Assembly (NCBI GenBank): GCA_037446915.1
Contig: JBBIHP010000020.1
Location: 1 to 30,514 of the forward strand
Length of the DNA stretch: 30,514 nucleotides
Source of the DNA: DSXH01 sp037446915
GTDB taxonomy: Bacteria; Bacteroidota; Ignavibacteria; Ignavibacteriales; Melioribacteraceae
Direction of reading: 5' to 3'
A program made the position numbers and the translations under genes. The notes under the pieces are model-generated. The model was not told where the DNA came from, searched no databases, and saw only the letters and a list, made by a program, of their open reading frames with translations. Position 1 is the stretch's first letter. Each line of letters starts with the position of its first letter. This document shows positions 16,414 to 25,200 of this stretch, piece after piece.

Positions 16414-18228
16414 TTAAATCGGCTGACAGACCGGAATTACCATAGAAATTAATTTATCTTCTAATTCGTGAATTGCAGAAGACATTTTTTCTTTTGCACA
16501 ATCGGATTCTTCTTTTATATGACCAATAATTTCTTTGTAGTAGCTTATTCCGGAAATTAAGTTTTCCCGGAATGAATTTAGATATGCCTCCGACTGAGAA
16601 GAAAAATTATCCGCAGATTTTTCTATTTTTTTCTCAAGGTAGTCGATATATAACTTCAGCTCTTTCACAAAAAAATTAGGGCGGTGCTCACTGGTTACGA
16701 GATTTATCCGTCCGTAAATATGATCAACCATTTCTTTAAGGGTTGCAATTTTAGAATAATAAGCCATGTTTGGACCGGGACAAACAGAAACAGCACGGCT
16801 CTGTTTTGGAGTGGGTATATCGTTTTTTATTAATGCCGGTACAGTAAGCCCTTCGCACAAACAAACCTTGTCCGCTGCTTTATTAAATTCTCTACTAAAA
16901 TGATCCGGATCGGAAATATTCTCTTTTAGTTGAACAATCTTTTTATTTAGATAAGAAATTGATGCCGTGCAAATCGGTTTATCTGTAAATTCTGTATTAG
17001 AAACCAAATATTTTTTTGGACAAGCACTTCCTGGTTTGCCCATTTCAACCCTACTTAGTTTTTCTAGATCCTTACTATTGTCCCGCAAATTATTAAAGGG
17101 TACTCCTAACGGCGAGACTTCGCTTAAATAAATATCTTCTTCACCGGCACGACTTAGTAGATTCAAAGTGTAATCATCAACATTCATTACTTCGGGAACT
17201 AATAAAAAGGGGCTTCCCCAACCGACAGATTTAACGCCATAATAGTTAATTAGAAATTCCTGTTCACTTGCAGTTCCCACGCCACCCTGAACAGTAAGAT
17301 CATAATTCAAATTCGTGCAATTAATTTCAATTTCCTTTTTGTCAAGAGCCGGAAAATAAATTTCTGAAAGTGTGTTAATCAATTCATCTTTTCGTTTCTT
17401 AAACTCTTCAAGTATAGGACCTAAAAGTAATCCATCGGTTGCGAATGCATGTCCTCCGCAATTTAATCCGGATTCAATTCTGAATTCAGATACCCATAAT
17501 CCTTTCTTTGCTAAAAATTTACCCTGGATAAGAGCTGATCGGAAATCGCTTACTTTTATAACAATCTTCTTTTTAAAATTCCCCAGTGCGTCAGGTAAAA
17601 AAGCTTTGAAAGATTCAATATAAGAATAAAGCCGCGGGTTCATGCCGGCAGAAAATATTATAGAGCTTTCGAGATCACTTTGTGCAAATCCTCTAAGAGC
17701 TGCGTGTGCATCATTAAATTCATTTGAAAGCGGGTAGCCGTCGTGTGAGTAATTAACTTTATCCAGCTTGGTCATAATGTTAACGTCAATTGATCCGGGT
17801 TGTATCGATTCTCTTAAGTCTTGTTCAATCTGAGATCTTAATTTTGTGTCTGAAATTTCAAGCATTTCCTTATACTTGATTTTCAATGGAGAATCACAGG
17901 GGAGAAGTTCGAAATATTTTGTTATTTCACTCCCGGGTTTAAAAGGAGAATATTTCAGTATATCAAAATCATCTTTTACAATTTCATTGATCATGTTAAG
18001 ATATGCGGTTGTCCGTTTAGCTCTGAAGTCGTTCTCTTTTGCGTCGATTGGTACATACATTTTTTTTCTTGATACAAAATAATGTTTGCGAAGATTTTCT
18101 AATAACATGTCGTCTACAAGAGACATAACAGAGGAGATGCCGTATTTTGCAACCTTTAATGGAGCATCAACAGAGAATCCCACACCCAAAACCGGAATAT
18201 GAAATCTATGTAAGCAAGTTCTTATCAT
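16414..18228 (-). CDS. diverged NMO/FMN-type TIM barrel protein with Cys-containing C-half
   Basis: A 604-residue cytoplasmic protein I cannot assign to a named family. The start, FHIPVLGVGFSVDAPLKVAK, resembles the entry strand of nitronate monooxygenase/FabK-like FMN barrels. GLNCGGHAFATDG (around Cys257) resembles their EAGGHxG loop. QGGVGTASEQEFLINYYG with SVGWGSPFLLVPE resembles their GGI...G-x-x-x-A...G-T phosphate site. This is a weak, motif-level inference. The C-terminal third adds cysteines 403, 420, 456, 458 and 483 (GSACP, PICT, VCLCEG, VCPGP), then a charged helical region about 540-595. A metal or Fe-S site is possible. The start ATG has AGGA 8 bases upstream. It follows the ATP-cone kinase by 274 bp and the epimerase gene is 151 bp downstream. 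Confidence 0.6.
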   Translation of the reverse strand: MIRTCLHRFHIPVLGVGFSVDAPLKVAKYGISSVMSLVDDMLLENLRKHYFVSRKKMYVPIDAKENDFRAKRTTAYLNMINEIVKDDFDILKYSPFKPGSEITKYFELLPCDSPLKIKYKEMLEISDTKLRSQIEQDLRESIQPGSIDVNIMTKLDKVNYSHDGYPLSNEFNDAHAALRGFAQSDLESSIIFSAGMNPRLYSYIESFKAFLPDALGNFKKKIVIKVSDFRSALIQGKFLAKKGLWVSEFRIESGLNCGGHAFATDGLLLGPILEEFKKRKDELINTLSEIYFPALDKKEIEINCTNLNYDLTVQGGVGTASEQEFLINYYGVKSVGWGSPFLLVPEVMNVDDYTLNLLSRAGEEDIYLSEVSPLGVPFNNLRDNSKDLEKLSRVEMGKPGSACPKKYLVSNTEFTDKPICTASISYLNKKIVQLKENISDPDHFSREFNKAADKVCLCEGLTVPALIKNDIPTPKQSRAVSVCPGPNMAYYSKIATLKEMVDHIYGRINLVTSEHRPNFFVKELKLYIDYLEKKIEKSADNFSSQSEAYLNSFRENLISGISYYKEIIGHIKEESDCAKEKMSSAIHELEDKLISMVIPVCQPI

Positions 18229-18502
18229 TGAAAAAATCCTATTGAATTTATAATGGTAGATACCTTTCTTAATGAAGTTTTTGGACGGGGAAAATATATC
18301 TATGTTATTTAATTGTGTTTACGAGTAGATATTTATCAGATTTTATTTAATCTGGAATATCCCCATGCTTTCGAAACAAAGATAAATAAAATACTAGTAT
18401 AAATCCCGCATTGTCTCAGTACTAAAAACACAATTTGCATAGAACATTAAATCGGAATTTCAACTTCGAAAGTATTTGTTGGCTTTACACTTGTTAAGTA
18501 AA
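18229..18502. other. 274-bp intergenic region with small hairpin
   Basis: This AT-rich gap separates the ATP-cone kinase (stop at 18503) from the NMO-like gene (start 18228). It contains one small perfect hairpin, CAGATT/AATCTG with a TTATTT loop at 18337-18354, without an adjacent U tract. I see no small gene, tRNA or riboswitch. It must carry the promoter for the NMO-like gene if that is independently transcribed. Confidence 0.5.
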
Positions 18503-19846
18503 TCAGTGATAATTCAAAGTGCTTCCGCCTATAAACTCTCGAAGAACCGAATCGCCCGGAATTGATGAATCATCTTCAACCGGTTCAATTGATTCGAGCA
18601 TTTTTCTTGTTCTTGATGCGCGGATAAATGCATCTTCTCTTAATGGATCGCCTTCATATTTCTTCTCCCACTCTTTAAAATGTTCGAGAAGTTTCGGTCT
18701 GTAAATCGGCACTTCGAACGGCATTGAAGTATTGATAATATAATCTGCCGTGTTGCAGTAAGGTAGAATATTTCTCTTTTCCGAAGAGCGTACATAATGC
18801 CAGTGCAACAGAGTTTGTTCAGGATTATATGCGCGGTGTACCGAATCGCGTAACATTCTTCTTATCAACCTTAAATCAGTCCAGCGGATATACTGTCCAT
18901 CCGGCATTTTCATTTGAAGCAGCGGTTCTAAATAGAGTTTAAATTTCTGTTCCCCCGGAATCTCCTGACTAAATTGCGGGAATAAACCATGTAAGCTATC
19001 TATTAATAATACCTCACCTTCGTGAATTTGAAGAGGAGTTCTATCAGGATATCTTTTGCCGATCTTAAAATCGTAATATGGAATTTTAACTTCTTCGCCG
19101 GCAGCAAGTCGTTTAAGGTGATCGTTAATCATTTCTAGATCAAGTGCTTGAGGAGTTTCAAAATCGTAATCACCGAATTCATCTTTAGGGTGAAGCTCGA
19201 GATCAAAGAAGTAATTATCAACAATTAAGGGAACGAACCGCATTCCCATTTTATTTAAGCGTTGTTCAAGTTTTAGAGTTGTAGTTGTCTTGCCGGAAGA
19301 GGATGGTCCGCTTACCATAACCATTTTAAGTTCTGCGCTTCGTTCTTTTATTAATTCCGCTGCGGTATCAAGTTGTGTTTCATAAAAAGATTCTGCTTCG
19401 TGAACGATATGGGGAAATTCGCCGTTTCTAATTCTCTCATTAGTGGTTTCAACCGTATGGAGATTGTGCGCAACCGCCCAATCGAGCGAGCGCCAGACTT
19501 TTTTCCATGGAATAACCTCATTCGGTTTGGAAAAATGCTTAGAGTTCTCTCTTCTTCTTCGAGCCGCCTCTTCTCTATATAATATAAATTCTTTAGCAAC
19601 TTTAGCGTGACCGTTTTCTATCAGAACTTTTTCGATTATATCCTGAATCTCTTCAACGTGCGGTTTGTAACCCTCTTCAAATTGTTCCTCCATTACCTTG
19701 ATTACTTGTTTAGCCAGCCCGGCAGCTTTTTCTTTATCTCTTCCTCCCACAGAAACCGCCGCACGATAAATTACATTTGCAATTCTATCGGGGTTGAAAG
19801 GAACAATAGCACCGCTTCTTTTAATCACATAATTAAACTTAGGCAT
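18503..19846 (-). CDS. ATP-cone domain fused to uridine kinase-like P-loop kinase
   Basis: A 447-residue protein. Residues 1-95 form an ATP-cone: YVIKRSGAIVPFNPDRIANVI, GYKPHVEEIQDIIEKVL and VAKEFILYREEAARRRR, as seen in NrdR and class I/III ribonucleotide reductases. From about 175 there is a phosphoribulokinase/uridine-kinase domain with Walker A GPSSSGKTTT (Gly180-Thr189, Lys186) and DNYFFDLELHPKDEFGDYDFETPQALD. A later segment reads VLLIDSLHGLFP. The kinase probably phosphorylates a nucleoside or similar small molecule; the cone could bind ATP/dATP and sense nucleotide status. This is an inference. GGAG precedes the ATG. It sits 84 bp after the carbonic anhydrase gene. No ribonucleotide reductase is nearby. 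Confidence 0.9.
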   Translation of the reverse strand: MPKFNYVIKRSGAIVPFNPDRIANVIYRAAVSVGGRDKEKAAGLAKQVIKVMEEQFEEGYKPHVEEIQDIIEKVLIENGHAKVAKEFILYREEAARRRRENSKHFSKPNEVIPWKKVWRSLDWAVAHNLHTVETTNERIRNGEFPHIVHEAESFYETQLDTAAELIKERSAELKMVMVSGPSSSGKTTTTLKLEQRLNKMGMRFVPLIVDNYFFDLELHPKDEFGDYDFETPQALDLEMINDHLKRLAAGEEVKIPYYDFKIGKRYPDRTPLQIHEGEVLLIDSLHGLFPQFSQEIPGEQKFKLYLEPLLQMKMPDGQYIRWTDLRLIRRMLRDSVHRAYNPEQTLLHWHYVRSSEKRNILPYCNTADYIINTSMPFEVPIYRPKLLEHFKEWEKKYEGDPLREDAFIRASRTRKMLESIEPVEDDSSIPGDSVLREFIGGSTLNYH

Positions 19847-19930
19847 GATTACTCCGAGGTTCTTGAAAAAAATATTTTTTATACACTTAAATTACCTTTA
19901 GTGCATATTTAATTCAAATGATTGATATTC

Positions 19931-20584
19931 TTATTCGAACACATCAACTTTTCCTGTATCAAGATCATAATAAGCTGAAACAACTTTTAATCCCTTATTA
20001 TCCACAAAGGCCTTTAATAATTCTTCCGATGAAGTAATCTGCCGCGCGATTCTTTTTGTGTTAGAATAAATTACATTTGTTAGTAAATCACCCGTTACCC
20101 GCTTTGCGGCTAATACTGCCGACTCTATTTCGTCGGTCAGTCTGTTAAGATGGCCCGGGAGTTCTCCACCTTTAATTGTTGCATCAACCGCACCGCATCG
20201 CTCATGACCGAGAACAACAATCAATCTAACGCCAAGATGTTCAACCGCATATTCTATACTTGCCAGCGCAAAATCATCTACAACATTTCCGGCGTTACGG
20301 ATAATGAAGAGATCGCCCATTCCCTGGTCAAAAATAATTTCGGGTGGAACACGCGAATCGGAACACCCAACAATTATTGCAATCGGCTTTTGTGATGATG
20401 CAATCTCTTCGAGGCGTGTTTTGTTTTGATGAGGATGGTTCTGTTTGAATTCTACAAACCTCTTATTGCCATCCATCAGTTTTTTTAATGCTGTATCTGC
20501 CGAGGTATTATTTTCATGTTGAGCAGTTATAACAATGTTTGTTAATGCAGATAAAAACAATAGATATATTCCGACTAATTTCAT
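19931..20584 (-). CDS. exported beta-type carbonic anhydrase
   Basis: A 217-residue beta carbonic anhydrase catalysing CO2 hydration. Zinc ligands and catalytic residues are clear: Cys74 and Asp76-Arg78 in GCSDSRVPPE, His127 and Cys130 in GHERCGAV. IIRNAGN is the next conserved block. A hydrophobic N-terminus (MKLVGIYLLFLSALTNIVITAQ) reads as a signal peptide, so it should be periplasmic. I chose ATG 20582-20584 because GGAAGGA lies just upstream and the signal peptide follows directly. The frame stays open 28 codons further, to 20668, but those residues cover the palindromic leader and are unlikely to be coding. It lies 86 bp downstream of DUF2891. Confidence 0.93.
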   Translation of the reverse strand: MKLVGIYLLFLSALTNIVITAQHENNTSADTALKKLMDGNKRFVEFKQNHPHQNKTRLEEIASSQKPIAIIVGCSDSRVPPEIIFDQGMGDLFIIRNAGNVVDDFALASIEYAVEHLGVRLIVVLGHERCGAVDATIKGGELPGHLNRLTDEIESAVLAAKRVTGDLLTNVIYSNTKRIARQITSSEELLKAFVDNKGLKVVSAYYDLDTGKVDVFE

Positions 20585-20619
20585 TTTGATTCCTTCCATT
20601 TTTGTGCGTTTGTGATTTA

Positions 20620-20639
20620 GTGGCAAATCAATTTGCCAC
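20620..20639 (-). repeat. perfect hairpin in leader of carbonic anhydrase gene
   Basis: GTGGCAAAT and ATTTGCCAC flank a two-base loop, a perfect 9-bp stem in the 86-bp gap between DUF2891 and the carbonic anhydrase start. It could terminate, attenuate or stabilise the message; there is no T tract directly after it. It may also be a dispersed GTGGCAAA-type repeat. Confidence 0.55.
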
Positions 20640-20670
20640 AAAAACTCTAAAACACCAAATTCCAACAAAA

Positions 20671-21792
20671 TTATTTTAGAGTTAATTTTACTTCTGATAG
20701 CATATAAACCGCAAAAGAGGCAAGCCAGTGCTCTCCCTCGTAATTACCGCTTGTAATATATTGCAGTCCCGCCTCTGCATGCTTAATAGCCGAGTCGGTT
20801 AATATTTTTTTCCGCGGATCGCTGCCCGGAAGATGATCTGCTATTCCGAACTTACACCAGGCACGGCTCAAATTCAATCCGTCAAGATGAACAAGCTTGG
20901 GATCGCTTCTGTCTGTTACTACGGCGGGTTCAAGCAAGCTTTTTGTATTTGCTATGCCGGGAAGAAATTTATTAAACCATTCAGCAAAATGCTTCGGTTC
21001 GAGGACTCGACGCATAAGATCAGCTTCCATCAATGCTGGAGAAAAAAAGTCTTCACCTCCGGGCTCCCACTTTGCATCGTAGTTTTCGTCATTAAAATAA
21101 TATGTCATTCCTCTTTCGGTTAGAAGTGATTCGAGCTGATAATTTTTTGATGATCGTGCGTAATCCAGAGCGAACGCTATTCCAAATGCTGTGTTAGGAT
21201 GAACACCGGTCCGTATTGGATAATTCTGCTTGGGAAGAAAATCTATGTAACGTTGAACAATTGCATCAGCCAGAGGTTTTAAGTTGGCTGCCCAGATCTT
21301 TCCTTGCGGATCATTCCAGCTTTCAAGCTCTTCAGCTAATTTAAGCAGCCAGGCCCATCCGTAAGTTCGCTCGAATGATTTTCTATTCGGCTGATTTAAA
21401 TACTCAACCTCAATTTTAATATTTCCGGCAGATAAATTTTCGTTGAGCGCTTTTCTAATTTCCGACTCATTTTCCAGAACGGGAAAAAGTTTTAGTAAAC
21501 GGACAAGCATCCAGTGCCCGTGAACAGACGAATGCCAGTCGAAACATCCGTAAAAAGCCGGATGAAGTTTGAACGGGGATTGAACTTCGCTTTCATCGTT
21601 CATAACGTGATCAAGCTTATTGGGATATTCCTTCTGAACACATTTGAGTGCAAGCTTAGAAAATTCAACCGCAGATTTTCTGCTTAGTACAGGATAACCG
21701 GAATTTATTAATTGGACATCATCATTAAATGAAAATCCGAAAGAAGTGGCACAAAAAATCAGCAGAGTACATATTGAAATAAAAGTTTTCAT
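20671..21792 (-). CDS. DUF2891 family exported protein
   Basis: A 373-residue protein with a signal peptide (ISICTLLIFCATSFGFS). The hallmark of DUF2891 is HPAFYGCFDWHSSVHGHWML at about 77-96. Further family motifs are YGWAWLLKLAEELESW, GVHPNTAFGIAFALDYAR, PGGEDFFSPALMEADLMRR, HLDGLNLSRAWC and GEHWLASFAVYML. The alpha-helical pattern suggests an alpha/alpha toroid; the His/Trp/Asp/Glu-rich core suggests an enzyme, possibly acting on sugars, but none has been assigned. The upstream FAD-oxidoreductase ends 17 bp before the ATG, so it is probably translated from the same message. Confidence 0.93.
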   Translation of the reverse strand: MKTFISICTLLIFCATSFGFSFNDDVQLINSGYPVLSRKSAVEFSKLALKCVQKEYPNKLDHVMNDESEVQSPFKLHPAFYGCFDWHSSVHGHWMLVRLLKLFPVLENESEIRKALNENLSAGNIKIEVEYLNQPNRKSFERTYGWAWLLKLAEELESWNDPQGKIWAANLKPLADAIVQRYIDFLPKQNYPIRTGVHPNTAFGIAFALDYARSSKNYQLESLLTERGMTYYFNDENYDAKWEPGGEDFFSPALMEADLMRRVLEPKHFAEWFNKFLPGIANTKSLLEPAVVTDRSDPKLVHLDGLNLSRAWCKFGIADHLPGSDPRKKILTDSAIKHAEAGLQYITSGNYEGEHWLASFAVYMLSEVKLTLK

Positions 21793-21809
21793 TTACTCAC
21801 CTTTTATTT

Positions 21810-23402
21810 TTACCGGAGAGATTTGTGATAATTAATTGCCTCTTTAAAAACAGATGGAATTCCTTTCAATCCTTTAACAACCAGTGCCGAAGTTAAAGCT
21901 CCTCCCATCAATCCGCCAACAATTCCATGACCAAAGGCATCAGCACCGGACATATAAAGATTTTTTATATGTGTATATGGACCAATCCACTTCATTTTAT
22001 AACGATCCGGTGTTGCGGGAATACCGTAAATAGCGCCATAATGAAATCCAGTGAAATGCTCTGTGCTTAGCGGGGTTGAAAGTTCGGAATAATCAATCAG
22101 GTTTTTGAACCCCTTCAAATGTCTCTCTGTAAATTCAATCATTGCAGCGGAGATTTTTTTCTTGAGTAAATCATATTCTTCGCCACGATTCTTCCATGGT
22201 TCGCTTGCCCATTTTGAAAAGGAGCTGTATTTAGCAAATGTAACTATTTCGGCTGTATGTGATTTTGCTTCAGGATCTTTCAATGAAGGAAAGGATAAAA
22301 ATACACTATTAACATTCCCGTTTAACAATGAGTCCATTTCGGACTCTATTAGGTCGTGATTATATGTATTGAAGATCCAGTAATTTTCTCCTTTAATTCC
22401 AAGCTTTTCAGGAGATTCTTTCAAACCGACATATAAACTTACATGTGCCGTGCTCGGCGGAAATTTATTTACTTCGTCAGCAAAATCCGGTTTATATTCT
22501 TCTGGAATCAAATCGTTGTAAGTAATCTTTGCGCCGGCTGTAGAAATTATTTTATCTGCCAAAAATTCTTTCTCAATAAAATCAGTTCCTTCTTTCTTAA
22601 CGGTTTTAACTCCTATGGCTTTTCCTTTTTCAACAATAATTTTTTTAGCGGTGTGATTAACAAGCAGCTCTCCACCGGCATCTTTTATAATTGGAGAAAT
22701 AGAATCAGCAATTTTTTTTGAACCGCCCACAGGATAATATCCGCCCGAAATGTAATGACTGACAATAATCGCGTGAATTGCCATTGAACCTTGTGATGGC
22801 GGCAAACCATGATCGCCCCACTGCGAAACCAGAACTGCTTTTAATTTTTCATCCCGGAAATTTTTATCAAGATAATTTTTTACAGTCATTAGTGCCAGAT
22901 CTGCACCCTTGCTTAATAAATGCGAAGAAAGTTTTCTTGCAGCGGGTTTAAGAGTTAAACCAAAATTATAACGACCAGCCCAGCGGTTAATAATCTTTAA
23001 ATCCGAAAAGTAGTTGCTAATTGCTGTTGATTCCGCCGGGAAAAGTTTTATCAGGTCGGCTTTGAGATAATTCTCTCCATCCATCGCGCGGAATGTAAAA
23101 TCGGGATAAACAAACACATCATAAGGATCGGGCATCTTTTTCCATTTAAGTTTACCATTGGTAACATAATCGAACATTGCGCGTGTCGGTGAACCGGAAT
23201 CCATTTGCCCTACATAATGAAGTCCAACATCCCAGTGATATTCTCCGTGTTCACCTTTTCGTTTAAAGATGTGTGTGAAGCCGCCAATCTTAAAATGTCT
23301 TTCAAGCACAAGAACTTTTTTCTTGAAGAGTTGAGAAAGAATACTCGCGGAAGTAAGTCCGCTTATTCCGCTGCCGATTATTATTACATCATAGTTGTTC
23401 AT
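21810..23402 (-). CDS. RetSat/CrtI-like FAD-dependent oxidoreductase
   Basis: A 530-residue flavoprotein of the phytoene desaturase/all-trans-retinol 13,14-reductase group. The N-terminal dinucleotide fold is DVIIIGSGISGLTSAS with a downstream Glu (VLVLERH). KIGGFTHIF and HWDVGLHYVG are typical of the retinol saturase-like branch. The C-terminal FAD closure is NLYMSGADAFGHGIVGGLMGGA. The substrate may be a polyene or fatty acid; no carotenoid genes are nearby, and retinoid activity is not implied. The start ATG lacks an obvious Shine-Dalgarno. It is the first gene of the minus-strand series and divergent from the M14 peptidase. Confidence 0.93.
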   Translation of the reverse strand: MNNYDVIIIGSGISGLTSASILSQLFKKKVLVLERHFKIGGFTHIFKRKGEHGEYHWDVGLHYVGQMDSGSPTRAMFDYVTNGKLKWKKMPDPYDVFVYPDFTFRAMDGENYLKADLIKLFPAESTAISNYFSDLKIINRWAGRYNFGLTLKPAARKLSSHLLSKGADLALMTVKNYLDKNFRDEKLKAVLVSQWGDHGLPPSQGSMAIHAIIVSHYISGGYYPVGGSKKIADSISPIIKDAGGELLVNHTAKKIIVEKGKAIGVKTVKKEGTDFIEKEFLADKIISTAGAKITYNDLIPEEYKPDFADEVNKFPPSTAHVSLYVGLKESPEKLGIKGENYWIFNTYNHDLIESEMDSLLNGNVNSVFLSFPSLKDPEAKSHTAEIVTFAKYSSFSKWASEPWKNRGEEYDLLKKKISAAMIEFTERHLKGFKNLIDYSELSTPLSTEHFTGFHYGAIYGIPATPDRYKMKWIGPYTHIKNLYMSGADAFGHGIVGGLMGGALTSALVVKGLKGIPSVFKEAINYHKSLR

Positions 23403-23496
23403 GGCGCCATCGAATTAATTTGGTTAATGACGTACGTTATAAGAATATGTTGCATCGACACCATCCAAATTGTCAGAATAAACTATAACAATTCAA

Positions 23497-23508
23497 TTGA
23501 TATATCAA
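23497..23508. promoter_or_regulatory. palindrome in divergent promoter
   Basis: TTGATATATCAA is a perfect 12-bp palindrome in the 156-bp gap between the divergent oxidoreductase and M14 genes, 51 bp before the M14 start. It could be a dimeric regulator site, although such AT-rich palindromes also arise by chance. Confidence 0.3.
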
Positions 23509-23558
23509 AATAACAATTTTATTTTTATGTCGTAATAAACAGGAATAAGGATAAAATA

Positions 23559-25190
23559 ATGCGCTCGCTAATATTGTTTGTTGTTGTGCTTTGTGTTGTA
23601 TCATCGGCTTCAATTGCACAATCTAAAAAGACTCCTCTTTTAACAGTTGCTGAAAGCTCAAATTACGAATCTACTTCCCGTTATGATGATGTAATGGATT
23701 TTATCAACTCGTTAAATAAATTATCAAAAAATTTCAGAATAGAAACTCTTGCTGTATCAACAGAAGGACGCAAAATACCATTAATGATTATTGGCAATCC
23801 ATTACCCAAATCCCCGGGTGATTTGAAGAATGACAAAAGAATTGTTGTTTACATTCAGGGAAATATTCACGCCGGAGAAGTTGAGGGAAAAGAAGCTGCG
23901 CTTATGTTTGTAAGAGATTTATTGTTGAATAAAAAAGAATTATTGAAGGATGTTGTTCTTCTTGTCTGCCCGATCTTTAACGCTGACGGCAATGAATTGA
24001 TAAGTACATCAAACCGGGCGCATCAAAAAGGACCAAAGAACGGTGTTGGAATCCGTTACAACGGACAGAACTTAGATCTGAACCGCGATGCTATGAAAGT
24101 CGAAACTCCCGAAGTTAAAGGTCTGCTCGATGCATTTAATAAGTGGGACCCCGCCGTTTTTGTTGATCTTCATACTACAAATGGATCGTACCGACAGGAG
24201 CCCGTTTCATTTACATGGATGATGAATCCAGCCGGAGATACAAGCTTAATTACTTATACCCGCGATAAGCTGATGCCCGCAATTTCCAATACGTTATCGA
24301 ATAAGTATAACACAATGAATTTATATTACGGTGAATTCGTTGACCAGCGAGATCATTCTAAAGGATGGATCTCTTATGCTTATGAACCACGTTACATTGT
24401 CAATTATGTTGGTCTTCGTAACCGCATCGGAATATTGAACGAAAATTATGTTTATTCTGAGTTTAAGAACCGCGTAATCGGTACTTATAATTTACTATGG
24501 TCAATTGTTGAAAATGTAGTTGCAAATAAAGATGAAATTAAAAAAACATTGAGAGATGTAGATGAGAAGACTATTGCACGCGGAAATAATCTTTCTGTTA
24601 ATGATTCACTCGCAATTGAATCGAAAGTTGTGCAGACCAAAGTTCCTATAACAGTAAACACGTATGAAATGGAAACACGCAAAGATGCGAACGGGAGAGA
24701 ACGGTTATTCCCAACAGATGTAAAAAAAATTGTTACTGTTCCTTATTTAGCGGATTACCTTCCAACTAAACAGGTAAAGCTTCCGTATGCTTATCTGCTA
24801 ACAGTGAAAGATCCAAAGGTTGTAAATGTTTTAAAAACCCACGGAATAAAATTTGAAAAACTTTTATCGGATACCGAGCTGGAAGTTCAGACTTTCAAAA
24901 TAAAAGAATTAAAACCGGAACAGCGGCTTAATCAGGGTCATTATAACAATGTTATTAAAGGTGAGTTTGTTGCCGAGAAGAAAAAGTTTGATAAAGGAAC
25001 AATTCTTGTCCAGTTAGCTCAGCCGCTTGCAAATGTTGCAGCATATCTTCTGGAGCCGGAAACGGACGACGGACTTCTTCACTGGAATTTCTTTGATAAT
25101 TATCTGGTGCCTCAGTGGGGCGGGGGATTTTTACCTTATCCGGTTTATAAGGTGATGACCAAACAGGAAATAAAAACAGAAAAATTTTGA
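23559..25190 (+). CDS. secreted M14 zinc carboxypeptidase
   Basis: A 543-residue protein with a signal peptide ending near SSASIAQ. The M14 catalytic site is visible. Zinc ligands are His104 and Glu107 in GNIHAGEVEGKE, and His205 in FVDLHTTNGS. The substrate-binding RYNGQNLDLNRD segment lies between them. The catalytic Glu is probably Glu295 in GILNENYVYSEF. The family cleaves C-terminal residues or peptidoglycan peptides; substrate is not known. The second half (from about 340) is a beta-rich domain that ends GGGFLPYPVYKVM. The ATG follows AAGGATAAAATA. The next gene starts 10 bp after its stop. Confidence 0.93.
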   Translation: MRSLILFVVVLCVVSSASIAQSKKTPLLTVAESSNYESTSRYDDVMDFINSLNKLSKNFRIETLAVSTEGRKIPLMIIGNPLPKSPGDLKNDKRIVVYIQGNIHAGEVEGKEAALMFVRDLLLNKKELLKDVVLLVCPIFNADGNELISTSNRAHQKGPKNGVGIRYNGQNLDLNRDAMKVETPEVKGLLDAFNKWDPAVFVDLHTTNGSYRQEPVSFTWMMNPAGDTSLITYTRDKLMPAISNTLSNKYNTMNLYYGEFVDQRDHSKGWISYAYEPRYIVNYVGLRNRIGILNENYVYSEFKNRVIGTYNLLWSIVENVVANKDEIKKTLRDVDEKTIARGNNLSVNDSLAIESKVVQTKVPITVNTYEMETRKDANGRERLFPTDVKKIVTVPYLADYLPTKQVKLPYAYLLTVKDPKVVNVLKTHGIKFEKLLSDTELEVQTFKIKELKPEQRLNQGHYNNVIKGEFVAEKKKFDKGTILVQLAQPLANVAAYLLEPETDDGLLHWNFFDNYLVPQWGGGFLPYPVYKVMTKQEIKTEKF

Positions 25191-25200
25191 GTGGGGAATA

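Noticed and set aside
19607..19912. 101-residue antisense frame over the ATP-cone region
   Set aside because: Shadow of a conserved domain; Phe-rich and without a start signal.
20585..20668. 28-codon N-terminal extension of the carbonic anhydrase
   Set aside because: It would translate the perfect palindrome and hide the signal peptide; GGAAGGA precedes the internal ATG.
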